Assembly: GCA_016715465.1 (NCBI GenBank)
Contig: JADKAA010000024.1
Coordinates: 992,001 to 1,056,000, forward strand
Direction of reading: 5' to 3'
DNA: 64,000 bases
DNA from: Saprospiraceae bacterium
GTDB lineage: Bacteria > Bacteroidota > Bacteroidia > Chitinophagales > Saprospiraceae
Below are positions 10,094 to 19,640 of the stretch, piece after piece. Under the pieces are notes generated by a model. The model worked only from the letters and a program-made list of their open reading frames with translations, was not told where the DNA came from and searched no databases. The translations under genes were made by a program, and so were the position numbers. Within the stretch, counting starts at the first letter, position 1. Each line of letters starts with the position of its first letter.

Positions 10094-11092
10094 CTAGGTG
10101 GTTGAAACTAAGGCCGTATCGATTTTACGCATTAAATCACGAAGCATCATTTCTCCGTTGGAATCATTGGCAAGCACGACCACGATGTATCGTCTGTCTT
10201 TGCTCCATACCAGGGCGGAGTCTGCATGCCAGTTTTGCCAGGATCCCGATTTACGGTACACCTTGGCGTCGGGTGCTACGCGATCCAGCACTGAAACAAA
10301 CTTATGGTGAAGTTCCGGTTTTGACATCACATTGAGCATGTCTTTTAATCGCTCTTCATTTACCAGCTGACCGAAGGCCAACTTATAATAAAATTTGGAT
10401 ACTTGTTTTACTGTTGCGGCATGGCTGAGGTTTTTCAGTGGATCGCCCTTCCGGCCGCCGCCTGCTTTGCCATAAGGCTTGCCTACCCATAGACCGCCAC
10501 CGTTTTGCTGGTCGTATAAATTATATTTAGCATCCTGAAGCACGCTGGCAATGTGTTCCACGCCTACGCGCTCGTACATGCGGCTGGCGGCTGCATTGCT
10601 GCTCTTGGCGATCATTTGGCGCATATCCTGCTTCACTTCTTTCGTTTCCTTTAACTTGCCACAGGCAATGGCATCTTCACAGGCGAGGAGAATGGCGATT
10701 TTTGGTAAGCTGGCCGCATACATCATTTCGTTGCTGTTGATGGCTGCGAAACGGGCATTCATCGGATTGTGCATATCTACGATGCCAATCGAAAGGGCTT
10801 TAATTTTAGATAGTTTTACCCATCTTGGATTTGCGTTTACAATATGATCCAACTCAGTTTGCAGGGAAGCGTCATGTAATTCTTCAAAATCCTTTATGGC
10901 TGCGGTGGACATTTCAAGTGGCAGGGAACTTTCGGCGTAATTGATGGCCGAATATACATTCTCGGGATTGGATGCAGTTGAAGGATTTCCAATGTTTGCT
11001 ATGGCTGTATTGGGAGACGTAAGGGTGAAAATCAGAATATTAGGTAATTGACCCAGGAAAAAGACTAAAGACAACGCGGTTATTCTTTTCAT
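10094..11092 (-). CDS. Exported serine hydrolase, class A beta-lactamase fold (2)
   Basis: A 332-residue secreted protein with an N-terminal hydrophobic segment. The motifs are S128-L-P-K131 in MMYAASLPKIAILL, S164-S-N166 in AKSSNAAASRMY, and K281-S-G in VYRKSGSWQNWH. It has the same active-site layout as the hydrolase at 5980-7239, but the two share little sequence outside the motifs. It is the first gene of a - strand pair with the translocase-like gene, 14 bp apart. Its location suggests a role with that transporter; antibiotic resistance cannot be inferred. Confidence 0.8.
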   Translation of the reverse strand: MKRITALSLVFFLGQLPNILIFTLTSPNTAIANIGNPSTASNPENVYSAINYAESSLPLEMSTAAIKDFEELHDASLQTELDHIVNANPRWVKLSKIKALSIGIVDMHNPMNARFAAINSNEMMYAASLPKIAILLACEDAIACGKLKETKEVKQDMRQMIAKSSNAAASRMYERVGVEHIASVLQDAKYNLYDQQNGGGLWVGKPYGKAGGGRKGDPLKNLSHAATVKQVSKFYYKLAFGQLVNEERLKDMLNVMSKPELHHKFVSVLDRVAPDAKVYRKSGSWQNWHADSALVWSKDRRYIVVVLANDSNGEMMLRDLMRKIDTALVSTT

Positions 11093-11211
11093 GGAAAATT
11101 TTTATGTGGTAAAAGTAAGTAAAAAAAGAAGGAATAGGGAGAATCAACCAATCAAAAGGGAAAACCCATTATGAAAGAAATACTTTTCCTATTTGTGGTT
11201 TAAATTCTGTG

Positions 11212-11219
11212 CAAACTTA
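11212..11219 (-). promoter_or_regulatory. Candidate -7 promoter element
   Basis: On the - strand the octamer TAAGTTTG fits the Bacteroidota -7 consensus TAnnTTTG. It lies about 120 bp upstream of the hydrolase start at 11092. No well-spaced -33 TTG was found, so this is tentative. Confidence 0.3.
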
Positions 11220-11568
11220 GTCATCTATTTGACAACTTCTTTCTTTAACGGGCTTTTCTTACCGTTAGTTTCCTATGATAGATGTCAATTTGTTAATTAT
11301 TGTTAAACGATGTGGTAATGCTAAACGGAAGCCGAACTATGCTTTGAATGTCCGAAATGACCGGTATTTAATGGTATTGTGGAATTTTTCCTTGTAAACG
11401 ATCGTTATTTCGAAAAATAAATAAGAAATACATTTTTTATCCATGGTGTGGTATGTAGTAAAGAGACAAACATGGAGGGTTTAAAGGCAAATGATATCAA
11501 AAAATAAAAAAAATCTTTTTTTGCCACTTTTCTCCAATAATCGCCTCATAGTTTGAGTATATAAAGAC

Positions 11569-12636
11569 TCATTTTTTCAAACGTTCAAATATTTCCTTTA
11601 AAACCGGCATTTCTTTATGGACGTAACTTTCACTTTTGATCCGGGTATCAATATAGGCCAAACGTTCACCGGTGATGGGGTGGGAGCTAAGAAAAGCAGG
11701 AACGTTTATTTTGCCCTCTTCGGCTTTTAGTCTCGAAAGCAGTCCGGTCATGCCTTTGGGGTCGATCTTGTTGGCAGCCAGTACAGCCAGGCCGTCCATG
11801 TCGGCTTCTTTTTCAAATTGACGGGAATAGGATAAAGATTGCAGGCTTCGGATGTTTTCGCCGACGATGGCCATGATGCCATTGACATCACTCAGCAGCG
11901 CAGATATAAAAAGGTAACCCGCCAGGTTGCGGCACAGCATTTTCATGGAGTGCCGGTTGTTAACGTGTACTGCCTCGTGACTTAGAAGGCCCGCAAGTTC
12001 TTCATAACCACGGAGTTTTTCGAGGATGCCGGTAAACACCACAATGTGTCCGTCGGGCAAGGCAAAGGCATTGACGGTTTCATCTTGTACCACCACAAAG
12101 TTGAGGGCTTTGGTGTTGTTGAGTTTCAAATGACTGGCAAAAAGGTTAAGGTCAACTGTTTTTGTGGAGTCAACAGTGCTATATCCTATGTACTCTTCAT
12201 AAAAGCTGTTGCCAAAGGTATTGTCGTAATCTTCGGGAATTAACACCACAGATTTTTCTCCAACCCAGGGCAGGAAGTAAATGTACACAGCCGCGACCAA
12301 AGCCAGCAACGAGCCGGCAATGGCCAGGTGAACGGGCAAACCCAGGTTGAGCATTCTTTGATACCAGGGTAGGTGTCCACGCGATCTCAGGTAGGCATAG
12401 AGTGCAGTGATAAAAGCTGCATCATCGATTTTGACAAAAGGAATTGGGGCAGTTCCGATGCGCAGGTGAACCGCCATGCCCAACCGCTCCAGTGATACTT
12501 CCCGGGCATGCCAGCTGGATGAGCCGGACAGGGGAAACTCAAAATCGAGTTGCCCTTGTCCCTCCTCAAAGGCAATCTCCATGCGGCGAGGCTCAGAAGA
12601 AATGCCATCAAAATAGGTTCCGGAAGTCCTGATCAT
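11569..12636 (-). CDS. M48-family membrane metallopeptidase
   Basis: A zinc peptidase of about 355 residues. A soluble N-terminal part of about 100 residues is followed by one transmembrane helix (about residues 102-124). The catalytic motif is H220-E-A-V-H224 in LLSHEAVHVNNRH, and the third zinc ligand is E277 in FEKEAD, as in M48 enzymes of the YcaL/BepA/Oma1 type, which act in envelope protein quality control. The ATG at 12636 is preferred to the TTG one codon earlier. It overlaps the stop of the DUF898 gene by one base (TGATG), so the two are translationally coupled. Confidence 0.85.
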   Translation of the reverse strand: MIRTSGTYFDGISSEPRRMEIAFEEGQGQLDFEFPLSGSSSWHAREVSLERLGMAVHLRIGTAPIPFVKIDDAAFITALYAYLRSRGHLPWYQRMLNLGLPVHLAIAGSLLALVAAVYIYFLPWVGEKSVVLIPEDYDNTFGNSFYEEYIGYSTVDSTKTVDLNLFASHLKLNNTKALNFVVVQDETVNAFALPDGHIVVFTGILEKLRGYEELAGLLSHEAVHVNNRHSMKMLCRNLAGYLFISALLSDVNGIMAIVGENIRSLQSLSYSRQFEKEADMDGLAVLAANKIDPKGMTGLLSRLKAEEGKINVPAFLSSHPITGERLAYIDTRIKSESYVHKEMPVLKEIFERLKK

Positions 12637-13595
12637 CAAATGATAAAGTCCATGTCCAAATAATCACTGGCATCTTCGCCGGTGGCGTCGGTATAGTTGT
12701 CTTCGGTCTGACTGATTGTATCCAGTTCTATGTCACCATCCAGATAAAGGTTGTCAATGACATAAGACATAGTGCGCATAACCACCCAGGCATAGCCCAG
12801 ACCAAAAGTAAACATGAGGATGAGCATATTGACAATGGTGAGCGCAAATATACTCCCACCGCTAACCGTGGATGATGCCCTCACTTCCTGATCTCCTTTA
12901 TGAAAGGAAAGATGGTCAAGGTAAAAATTGATGATGTCTTTTTGCCACCAGAATACGTAGATACCCAACGTAATCATGGTGAGAAAAAAACCTTTCAGGT
13001 TTAACATGAAATAGTCAAAGCCATTGGCATTTGATTTGAACCTTATATTGCCAAACCGCACATGACTCATCACGTAATTCCTTAAGTCCACTACAAACCA
13101 GGAACCATAGATGCCGATGGTAACAATGGTGAGTAAAATGCCTTTGATAAAGAGTTGTACCAATTCGCTGCGGTCGCCGCGGTAACCAAAGCGGATACCC
13201 CTCCATGATGTCCGAGACATGCGGTAACGGTAAGAACCATGAATGGCCAGTGGCATGATGGCAAAGATGCCACCGTATAAAATTATCGCACCGATGAGGG
13301 ACAAATTCAGATAAAGGAACAGTAAAAAGAAGGCCATCAGTGCAACAAAATACAAGAAGACCCTTATGAAGCCTTTGAACATTTCTTTGCCCGTACCTTC
13401 AAAGATAAAAGCGTCGTCATTAAGGACGGTAACACTATAGAGGTAACGCAGTTGATTGGCCTTGGCCCAGGGATAGTATAAGCCAAGGGTGACAGCAGTC
13501 AACAGCCAGTTGACGATGATGATGCCAAAGTATTCGCTGCCTTTTCCGTAAAAGCGGAGTTGATACTCCTGAGGACCATTATTGAAATTTTCCAT
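12636..13595 (-). CDS. DUF898 (YjgN-like) multi-spanning membrane protein
   Basis: A membrane protein with three related blocks of paired transmembrane segments. Each block has the family signature of an aromatic residue before TLGLYYPW- or TIGIYGSWF-like strings (TAVTLGLYYPWAKANQLRYL, IVTIGIYGSWFVVDLRNYV, MITLGIYVFWWQKDIINFYL). This is characteristic of DUF898/YjgN, whose function is unknown. The ATG at 13595 (MENFNNGP) is chosen because the upstream extension to 13748 is low in conservation signal. It is co-transcribed with the M48 peptidase, suggesting a shared envelope role. Confidence 0.8.
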   Translation of the reverse strand: MENFNNGPQEYQLRFYGKGSEYFGIIIVNWLLTAVTLGLYYPWAKANQLRYLYSVTVLNDDAFIFEGTGKEMFKGFIRVFLYFVALMAFFLLFLYLNLSLIGAIILYGGIFAIMPLAIHGSYRYRMSRTSWRGIRFGYRGDRSELVQLFIKGILLTIVTIGIYGSWFVVDLRNYVMSHVRFGNIRFKSNANGFDYFMLNLKGFFLTMITLGIYVFWWQKDIINFYLDHLSFHKGDQEVRASSTVSGGSIFALTIVNMLILMFTFGLGYAWVVMRTMSYVIDNLYLDGDIELDTISQTEDNYTDATGEDASDYLDMDFII

Positions 13596-15118
13596 GGATG
13601 GTGATTTAGTTTGGTTATTTGAAAGGTTTTGATTTGTTATGGTTTTGACCGCGCATAGTAAAGCGCCTGTCTTCTGTTGCTGTACTGTTTGGGTTATTTT
13701 TTGTATGGCATAGGACAGTGTTTTGTGCCTATCAAAGATAACTGGCAAAATTATGCCACTGTGCGACCGTTCAAAAATTGATACCTTATTTTAATTCTCC
13801 TGAAGTAATATCGACTTTATTTGGTTTCAACTGGTTTAATATCGTAGTAAAGAAATATTATTTGGTTTCAGAAGTTTTGATGGTGGGGTGGTTGAGGGTG
13901 TTGCTAAGGGATTAGGGGCTAGGGGTGAGGGGCCAGAAAGATTGTCCCTGGCCCCTCGTCCCTGCCCCTCGTCCTGCTCCAATCTCTTCAAAAGAAAAGT
14001 CCCAAAAATGTATGTTTTTTCCCGCTGAAAGCGCAGAAAGAGTTACCTACTTTAATTCATAAACGTAGGCCAAAATGACATCTTATAATAAGCTCTGTAT
14101 TTCGCTGAATGCGCTGAACGCAGCTACTTAGTATTCTCTGCGTCTGGTCGAACGGGCGAAGCCATTAGGTTTCTGCGAAAATGACAAATCAAAAAATACC
14201 GACTATTTATTTTCTTAAAATTTATGATTATGGATGAAGAAAGTTTCAGCGGTTTCTGCGGGAAATATACTCTTTGCTATGGCAAGTAGCTGTATTGTGG
14301 CAAGTTTTATGGAAGTAATTGCACTTGCCATGTCCATTTTTATTTCCACAAACGGTCACCTTACCCCTCGCCCCTCACTTACAGGAATGAATGTGGAATT
14401 ACCGAAGCTGGTTTATTTATCGGTCGCCATTTCCAGTAAGTAAGACGGGGACAGAGCCATTCAAAGGGACTGAAATTTTAATACATCGACCAGATGGTGG
14501 TTTATTTTAAATACCAGCCTACGAGCTTAGTGGTTTCATTCCAATTGTGCTCCCCTGGACTGCCAGGCAACACGTTACGCGGTTCCTTCACGAGAACGTC
14601 AAAAATGATATTAATCCAATAGGGAAATATCTCGCCTCTATTTTACGGTTACTACAGTGATTATAGTCTATAAATTCATAATTCGGAGCATGCTGTACCA
14701 CTGGATTTTCTCGATCCTATTGAAAATTGTTATACCTATTGGTCCAGTTGAATCTAAAAAAATCGCGTCAACGGGACCGAGAAAATGTTTACTTGATGTT
14801 AATATTATGGGCCTGCTTCTATTGAGCTCACACTTTTCACCTAAAAATTATACATTGCGTGGTTAGGAATGATGTCCAATTCTTCAAATGAATTAACTTT
14901 ATCCAACAAAAATACTTAATGGGGTTGGTGAGGTGGGGCGTACTCCCTTTAAACATTAACCCATAAAGGTAGCCATAAATCGGGGTTATTGTTTTAGGAG
15001 CCATCTTTCCATTCTGTTTGTTGTCATTATGAATGACAGTCAACCACACTGCAAAGCGAATAAAAATAACTAAATTTTAAAATTTAGCTCTCGTATAATA
15101 ACTTTTAAATTGTAGGTC
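13596..15118. other. Long noncoding region with repeats
   Basis: About 1.5 kb without a convincing gene. It includes two direct copies of TTATTTGGTTTCA (13817 and 13857), a GAGGGGC/GCCCCTC low-complexity tract (13905-13980), a family C element (14016-14276), and a partial family A leader near 14576 (ACGCGGTTCCTTCACG). The short open frames here (14234, 14657, 14837) lack family features and codon bias and are not called. Confidence 0.5.
14016..14276. repeat. Family C element with imperfect terminal inverted repeats
   Basis: The left end TTTTCCCGCTGAAAGCGCAG and the right end TTCAGCGGTTTCTGCGGGAA are inverted copies with a few mismatches. They enclose about 220 bp of noncoding DNA with further GCTGAA/GCGCTGAA motifs. 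It is similar in plan to the element at 44584-44861. Confidence 0.45.
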
Positions 15119-17848
15119 ATGAAAAACATTTTATTTCCCTTAGGCATCCTCATTTTTATTGCAAACAGCCTCTATGCTCAGCAATGGAGTTTTGATAATA
15201 GCTTTGGTAATGCAGGTAAAACGTCATTTAATTTAGCCAAATCGGCAGACTTTCTATTTGATATTGCTGTCACTGACGAAGGTCTAATATATGCTATTGG
15301 AGAGATCGATAAGGGAAATTTAATTGGGAATGGGCCAACTAAAGTCCTCCTGCGTTTCAATACTGAAGGCAAGATTGATCAAAATCTGGGAAGTAAAGGT
15401 TATATTAAATTAACTAATTTAATTGAAGTTAATGCCATAGAAGTACAACAAGATGGAAAGATATTGATAGCGGGAAAGGAAAGTTCGACCATAGGTTATG
15501 TACTCTATAGGTATTTACCAAGTGGAGCACTTGATTATACCTTTGGTTACCTTGGTAAGGCTGTTCATCCCAATTTGGATGGATCTGAATTACATTCCAT
15601 TATATTAATGGAGGATGGAAAGATATTAGGAGTCGGGCAATCATCTTCCAGTTTATTCTCATCCAGATTTTTAATGGTAAAATTTAATTCAAATGGAACA
15701 CTTGACAGCAGCTTCGGCGTAGGTGGTGTAGTCAATAACCCCAATGCCCAGGGCATTGCTTATGATATTGCGCTGCAAGAGGATGAAAGAATAGTAGCAG
15801 TAGGATACAATAAGAACGGTAAAATGAATGCCATTCGATTCAATGCTAACGGAATCCTGGATACTTCTTTTGGGAATAATGGTGTGATGAATTATGAAGG
15901 AGGAGAAGGAAAAGTGGTTTTGGTTCAAGATGATGGTCGGATCATCATAGGTGGTACAACAGGTAGTTTTGATACCAGCGAAACAAGACTTTTCCGCATT
16001 ATGCCGGATGGGGCATTAGATGAAACCTTCACACCAGGTTCATTGATTTCTTCACTTCAAAATTATCTCGAAGGATTTTACTTTAGAAATGATTATGGAT
16101 TGATACAATTGGGTGATGGCAGGATAATCCAGTCTTTTTTCAGGGAGATAGATGGAAGAAGTGACATAATTCTGATGATGCACAATGCTGATGGAACCAT
16201 TTATGAGGGCTTTGGGAACAAAGGGCGGTTAGTAATAGATCTTTCCCGGGTTTTTGAAAGAGGGAGTACTTTGCAAATGGATCAAAATGGGCAGATAATC
16301 GTTAGTGGTATTTCGGATATGGATGTCGTACTCCTCAGGTTGGATACGATAGGGCATATAGATACGCAATATGGTGGAAAATTCAATCTCGCAGATGGAG
16401 ATGAAAATGATGTAGCTATGGCATTGTATCCGGATGGCAAGATATTGGTAAAAGCTACCAATACTGCGGCAGATATTTATGATAGAGATTTAGTGGTATG
16501 TTGTTTGGATCAAACAGGAGCTTTGGACTCGACTTTTGGCGGAACCGGAGTTTTGTTGTCAGGGCATAATTCAGATTTGCGGAGAGCCAACGCCATTGCA
16601 GTCACTACCGATGGAAAAGCAATATTGGCTGGGCATAATTATAATAATTACCTTGTCGAAGTAACAAAATTGCTCACAAACGGAATGGTCGATTCTTCTT
16701 TTGGTGATGAGGGGTATGTGAGGTTTCCATTTATTGATACAATTACATCAAATGCCGTTACTTCGATGATGATACAGAATGACGGGAAAATTTTAATCGG
16801 AGGTAGAGGGGGTGATCTGGTCGATTTATTTGCATTAGCGAGGTTGTTGCCTGATGGTAGCTTAGATCTTGAATTTGGAAAAAATGGTGTGGTAACTACA
16901 GCATTTTCGGAGGAAGAAGGTACATTGACCTGTTTGGCAATTGATGATCAGGGAAATATTTTTGCCGGCGGTTATCAGGAATTGCCGGGGACTGATGAGC
17001 AATTTGCCATTGTCAAATATTTAACTGATGGGAGCCTGGACACCAATTTTGGAACTGATGGAATTGCTACTTTTTTAGTTGAAAAATCATGCTCCATTGA
17101 AGACATTTTGATACAGGAGGATGGCAAAATTATGGCTATTGGAAATGTTCAAAATTCAACCGGTAAAAATCTGGTTGGGGCCCTTCGTATTGAGGGGACT
17201 GATGGAACACCTGACATTATGTTTGGTGATAATGGTTGGTTGTTTTCAGACTTTGGCATGGAGGAAGGAGGAGCTACTTCCGGTGTATTGCAGCACGATG
17301 GCAAGATAATTATGGCCGGATCTGCCGGCAACAATGAAAACTTTTATTTTTCTCTGGGCAGATGGCAAAAGAATGGTGAAATTGACGCCACATTTGGTGT
17401 TAATGGCTTCATCACTTTCAATATAGGTTCATCTCAAGGAGGCTGTCAGGACATAGTCATCCAGCCTGACAACAACATATTGGTTGCAGGAGTAACCATT
17501 AACAATACAGATATCGGTTCTGATATTGCATTGATCAGAATTCTCAATACACTTGAAGTCGGCATAGTTGATGTCGTCAATCGAGATGAAGTCTTATTGG
17601 TTTATCCAAATCCCATAAGTGACCATGTAAACTTCCAATTTGAACTCAATAAATCGGATTACTGTGAAATTGCTTTATACAATATAAATGGTGATCTGAT
17701 TCAGACATTAGAGAGAAATAGATCCTTCCCTTCAGGAATCAATACAGTAAGTATTTTTCCTGACATTAATTTACCCTCCGGAGGATATTATTTACGATTA
17801 AACTGTGGTAATAACCACCGCACTGGAGTGATGGTATTCAAGAATTAG
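15119..17848 (+). CDS. Secreted delta-60 repeat protein with T9SS sorting domain
   Basis: A 909-residue protein with a signal peptide (MKNILFPLGILIFIANSLYAQ). The body is a series of roughly 50-60-residue repeats with the pattern LxxDGKILxxG followed by RxxxxGxLDxxFGxxG, typical of delta-60 (DUF5122) beta-propeller-like repeats. The last 80 residues (VYPNPISDHVNFQF to GYYLRL) form a type A T9SS sorting domain, so the protein should be exported across the outer membrane and attached or released there. Its function is probably adhesion or binding; no catalytic site is seen. It stands alone. Confidence 0.85.
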   Translation: MKNILFPLGILIFIANSLYAQQWSFDNSFGNAGKTSFNLAKSADFLFDIAVTDEGLIYAIGEIDKGNLIGNGPTKVLLRFNTEGKIDQNLGSKGYIKLTNLIEVNAIEVQQDGKILIAGKESSTIGYVLYRYLPSGALDYTFGYLGKAVHPNLDGSELHSIILMEDGKILGVGQSSSSLFSSRFLMVKFNSNGTLDSSFGVGGVVNNPNAQGIAYDIALQEDERIVAVGYNKNGKMNAIRFNANGILDTSFGNNGVMNYEGGEGKVVLVQDDGRIIIGGTTGSFDTSETRLFRIMPDGALDETFTPGSLISSLQNYLEGFYFRNDYGLIQLGDGRIIQSFFREIDGRSDIILMMHNADGTIYEGFGNKGRLVIDLSRVFERGSTLQMDQNGQIIVSGISDMDVVLLRLDTIGHIDTQYGGKFNLADGDENDVAMALYPDGKILVKATNTAADIYDRDLVVCCLDQTGALDSTFGGTGVLLSGHNSDLRRANAIAVTTDGKAILAGHNYNNYLVEVTKLLTNGMVDSSFGDEGYVRFPFIDTITSNAVTSMMIQNDGKILIGGRGGDLVDLFALARLLPDGSLDLEFGKNGVVTTAFSEEEGTLTCLAIDDQGNIFAGGYQELPGTDEQFAIVKYLTDGSLDTNFGTDGIATFLVEKSCSIEDILIQEDGKIMAIGNVQNSTGKNLVGALRIEGTDGTPDIMFGDNGWLFSDFGMEEGGATSGVLQHDGKIIMAGSAGNNENFYFSLGRWQKNGEIDATFGVNGFITFNIGSSQGGCQDIVIQPDNNILVAGVTINNTDIGSDIALIRILNTLEVGIVDVVNRDEVLLVYPNPISDHVNFQFELNKSDYCEIALYNINGDLIQTLERNRSFPSGINTVSIFPDINLPSGGYYLRLNCGNNHRTGVMVFKN

Positions 17849-17959
17849 GTCGTTTATCATCATATTCAGAAAAAGAAATAAAGTAAGAAAAGAGGTAAGG
17901 TATTGGTCATTCCGAATTAGATTTGTCGATTTTGTGAGACCGCTGTGTTATTCGCCTTC

Positions 17960-18045
17960 GGCTAAATGGTAATACCTGTCTAAATGGCGCCAGCCAGGTA
18001 GATGTTACGCCTTCGGCTAAATATTCAAAATGGTGACAAAATATT
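17960..18045. repeat. Family B palindrome and GCCTTCGGC repeats
   Basis: Two direct copies of CGCCTTCGGCTAAAT (about 17953 and 18008) flank a family B element CCTGTCTAAATGGCGCCAGCCAGGT-like segment (about 17975-18000). The string AAAATGGTGACAAAATA at 18029 is repeated at 21067. This is noncoding spacer after the delta-60 gene. Confidence 0.5.
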
Positions 18046-18067
18046 GACACAATTTGGTGTGTGATGC

Positions 18068-18097
18068 AGTAGTATCAGGTTGCAACCTGATACTACT
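18068..18097. repeat. Perfect 30-bp palindrome at a gene 3' end
   Basis: The left arm AGTAGTATCAGGTTG is followed at once by its exact reverse complement, with no loop. It overlaps the stop codon of the jelly-roll gene ending at 18096. It may serve as a - strand terminator or be a REP-like unit; no T-run is adjacent. Confidence 0.6.
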
Positions 18098-18872
18098 ATA
18101 TCCCATTAATTATTTCACCGTTTTTCTGCGTGTTTTTCAGGGCCTTCCTGGTTATTTTTAAATCCCTGAAATACCCGATGGTGCCAATGTCCACGTACAA
18201 TCCAATGCTGCCTTTTTTATGATTACCCAGCATTTTATCAACGATGAACGTGGAATACTTCATACCATTGATGAACATTTCGGCAGTTTCACCATTTACC
18301 TCTATCCGCATGGTGATCCATTCATCCAGGGCAACGGGAGCGGAACCTTCATATTTTCCCGGAGCAGATTTTCGCAAGGCGTCAAATTTGGCATGGGGGT
18401 AGGAAATGTACTGCACGGAGCGATTTCTGAATTGCTGATTGTTGACCCGGCCGACTTTGGGTCTGAGGTAAATTCCTTCGAAGGCTGAGTCGTCTTCCGT
18501 TGCCCTGAAATAGACGCCAATGAAACCGGCAACACCGGGGTAGGGCGGCGGGTCCTGGATCTGGCTGTACATCTTCACTTCAATAGTGCCGTTTTCAAAA
18601 TCATCCATACCTGTCAGTTTTGCATAATGGGCTTCGTCAACGGTGGCTTCAATGTTATTGGCATCAAAGGGAATGGCATCTAGGTCACGCTCGATTTTCA
18701 GCACTTTTTTGCCCTGGAATTTGATGATTTCACCGGTAACATTGTGCAGTTCGAAAGTTTGTTTTCCCAGTTTTAGTTTTTTCCATGTAGCATTGTCCTG
18801 AGCAGTCAGAAGGAAGGAAATTCCCAACACCATAGAATGGGTGGAAAGAAATTTAGAGATATGCATGATCAT
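18096..18872 (-). CDS. Exported concanavalin-A-like (DUF1080-type) jelly-roll protein
   Basis: A 258-residue protein with an N-terminal signal. The pattern FENGTIEVKMYSQ, then GVAGFIGVYFRA, then EWITMRIEVNGETAEMFINGM and a closing GSIGLYVDIGTIGYFRDLKI, is the LamG/DUF1080-like sugar-binding or glycosidase-related jelly roll. Catalytic residues cannot be assigned, so binding or hydrolysis of a glycan is only a suggestion. It lies 25 bp downstream of the oxidoreductase gene on the same strand. Confidence 0.7.
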   Translation of the reverse strand: MIMHISKFLSTHSMVLGISFLLTAQDNATWKKLKLGKQTFELHNVTGEIIKFQGKKVLKIERDLDAIPFDANNIEATVDEAHYAKLTGMDDFENGTIEVKMYSQIQDPPPYPGVAGFIGVYFRATEDDSAFEGIYLRPKVGRVNNQQFRNRSVQYISYPHAKFDALRKSAPGKYEGSAPVALDEWITMRIEVNGETAEMFINGMKYSTFIVDKMLGNHKKGSIGLYVDIGTIGYFRDLKITRKALKNTQKNGEIINGI

Positions 18873-18897
18873 TTGATTTTTACCTGAATAAATTTAA

Positions 18898-19548
18898 TCA
18901 CAATTTTGCAATCGCTTCCGTTTTGGTAACTACTTTACCCAATGCTCCATATTCGTGCAGATCGCCAAATACTTCTATTCGGATGGCTTGGTCCAAGCCG
19001 CCAATGCGGATGGGGTCAAAGCCGGAGTCAGTGATCAGTTGCTCAATGGTGCCATTGGTTTCCTCATCATCATTGGCATAAAACAAAACAGCTTTTTCTG
19101 GGGTTTGGTAGGCCGCTCCTGCAAGAGAGGCTGCCCCAAGTGTTCCAAAGGCCTTGACCAGGTGCGCGTTTTTGGGCAGCGAGTCAGCGTTGATCTCACC
19201 TGCAGATTCTTTTTCGCCAATGATTTTTTTAAAACCACCTTTTTCGTCAGGGGCAATTGGGTTGGAAGGGTCAACAATGATTTTACCTTCAAGGTCTGCC
19301 TTAAATTCTTTTATAAAACCCGTGATGGCACCAAAGGGAATGGCCAATACCACGATGTCCGCATTTTTGACCGCCGAAGGTATATCTTCAGTTTGTGCTG
19401 ATTCTCCCCATTGGCTGGAAAGAGATTTCGCTTTTTCCGCATTACGGTCAGCCGCGATAAAGGACCGGTTTGATTTTGAAAGATTCGCAGCTACTGCCTG
19501 TCCGATGTTTCCCAGGCCGATCACAGCTACTTTTGGTGTTGTTGTCAT
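18898..19548 (-). CDS. NADP/F420-dependent oxidoreductase-like protein
   Basis: A 216-residue Rossmann protein. The N-terminus VAVIGLGNIGQAVAANLSKS is the GxGxxG dinucleotide site, followed by ADRNAEKA, an acidic/basic pair that selects the cofactor ribose. The pattern IVVLAIPFGAITGF and IIVDPSNPI matches the F420-dependent NADP reductase family (PF03807). In bacteria without F420 such proteins usually bind NADP, and the physiological electron acceptor is unknown. A Crp-type regulator gene lies 92 bp upstream on the same strand and may control it. Confidence 0.8.
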   Translation of the reverse strand: MTTTPKVAVIGLGNIGQAVAANLSKSNRSFIAADRNAEKAKSLSSQWGESAQTEDIPSAVKNADIVVLAIPFGAITGFIKEFKADLEGKIIVDPSNPIAPDEKGGFKKIIGEKESAGEINADSLPKNAHLVKAFGTLGAASLAGAAYQTPEKAVLFYANDDEETNGTIEQLITDSGFDPIRIGGLDQAIRIEVFGDLHEYGALGKVVTKTEAIAKL

Positions 19549-19640
19549 TGTTATTATTTTTTAATGAATGATGATGCAAAGATGCATCTGTTAAAAGGCA
19601 CCGTACAATGAACTACATCAAGAAATAGGGTTGATCCAGA

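Noticed and set aside
5980..11092. True beta-lactamase resistance genes
   Set aside because: Motifs match the fold, but lengths and surroundings differ from known class A enzymes; resistance cannot be claimed.
14234..15049. Three short ORFs of about 70 codons
   Set aside because: They lie in repeat-rich noncoding DNA, overlap each other on opposite strands, and show no recognisable family or codon bias.
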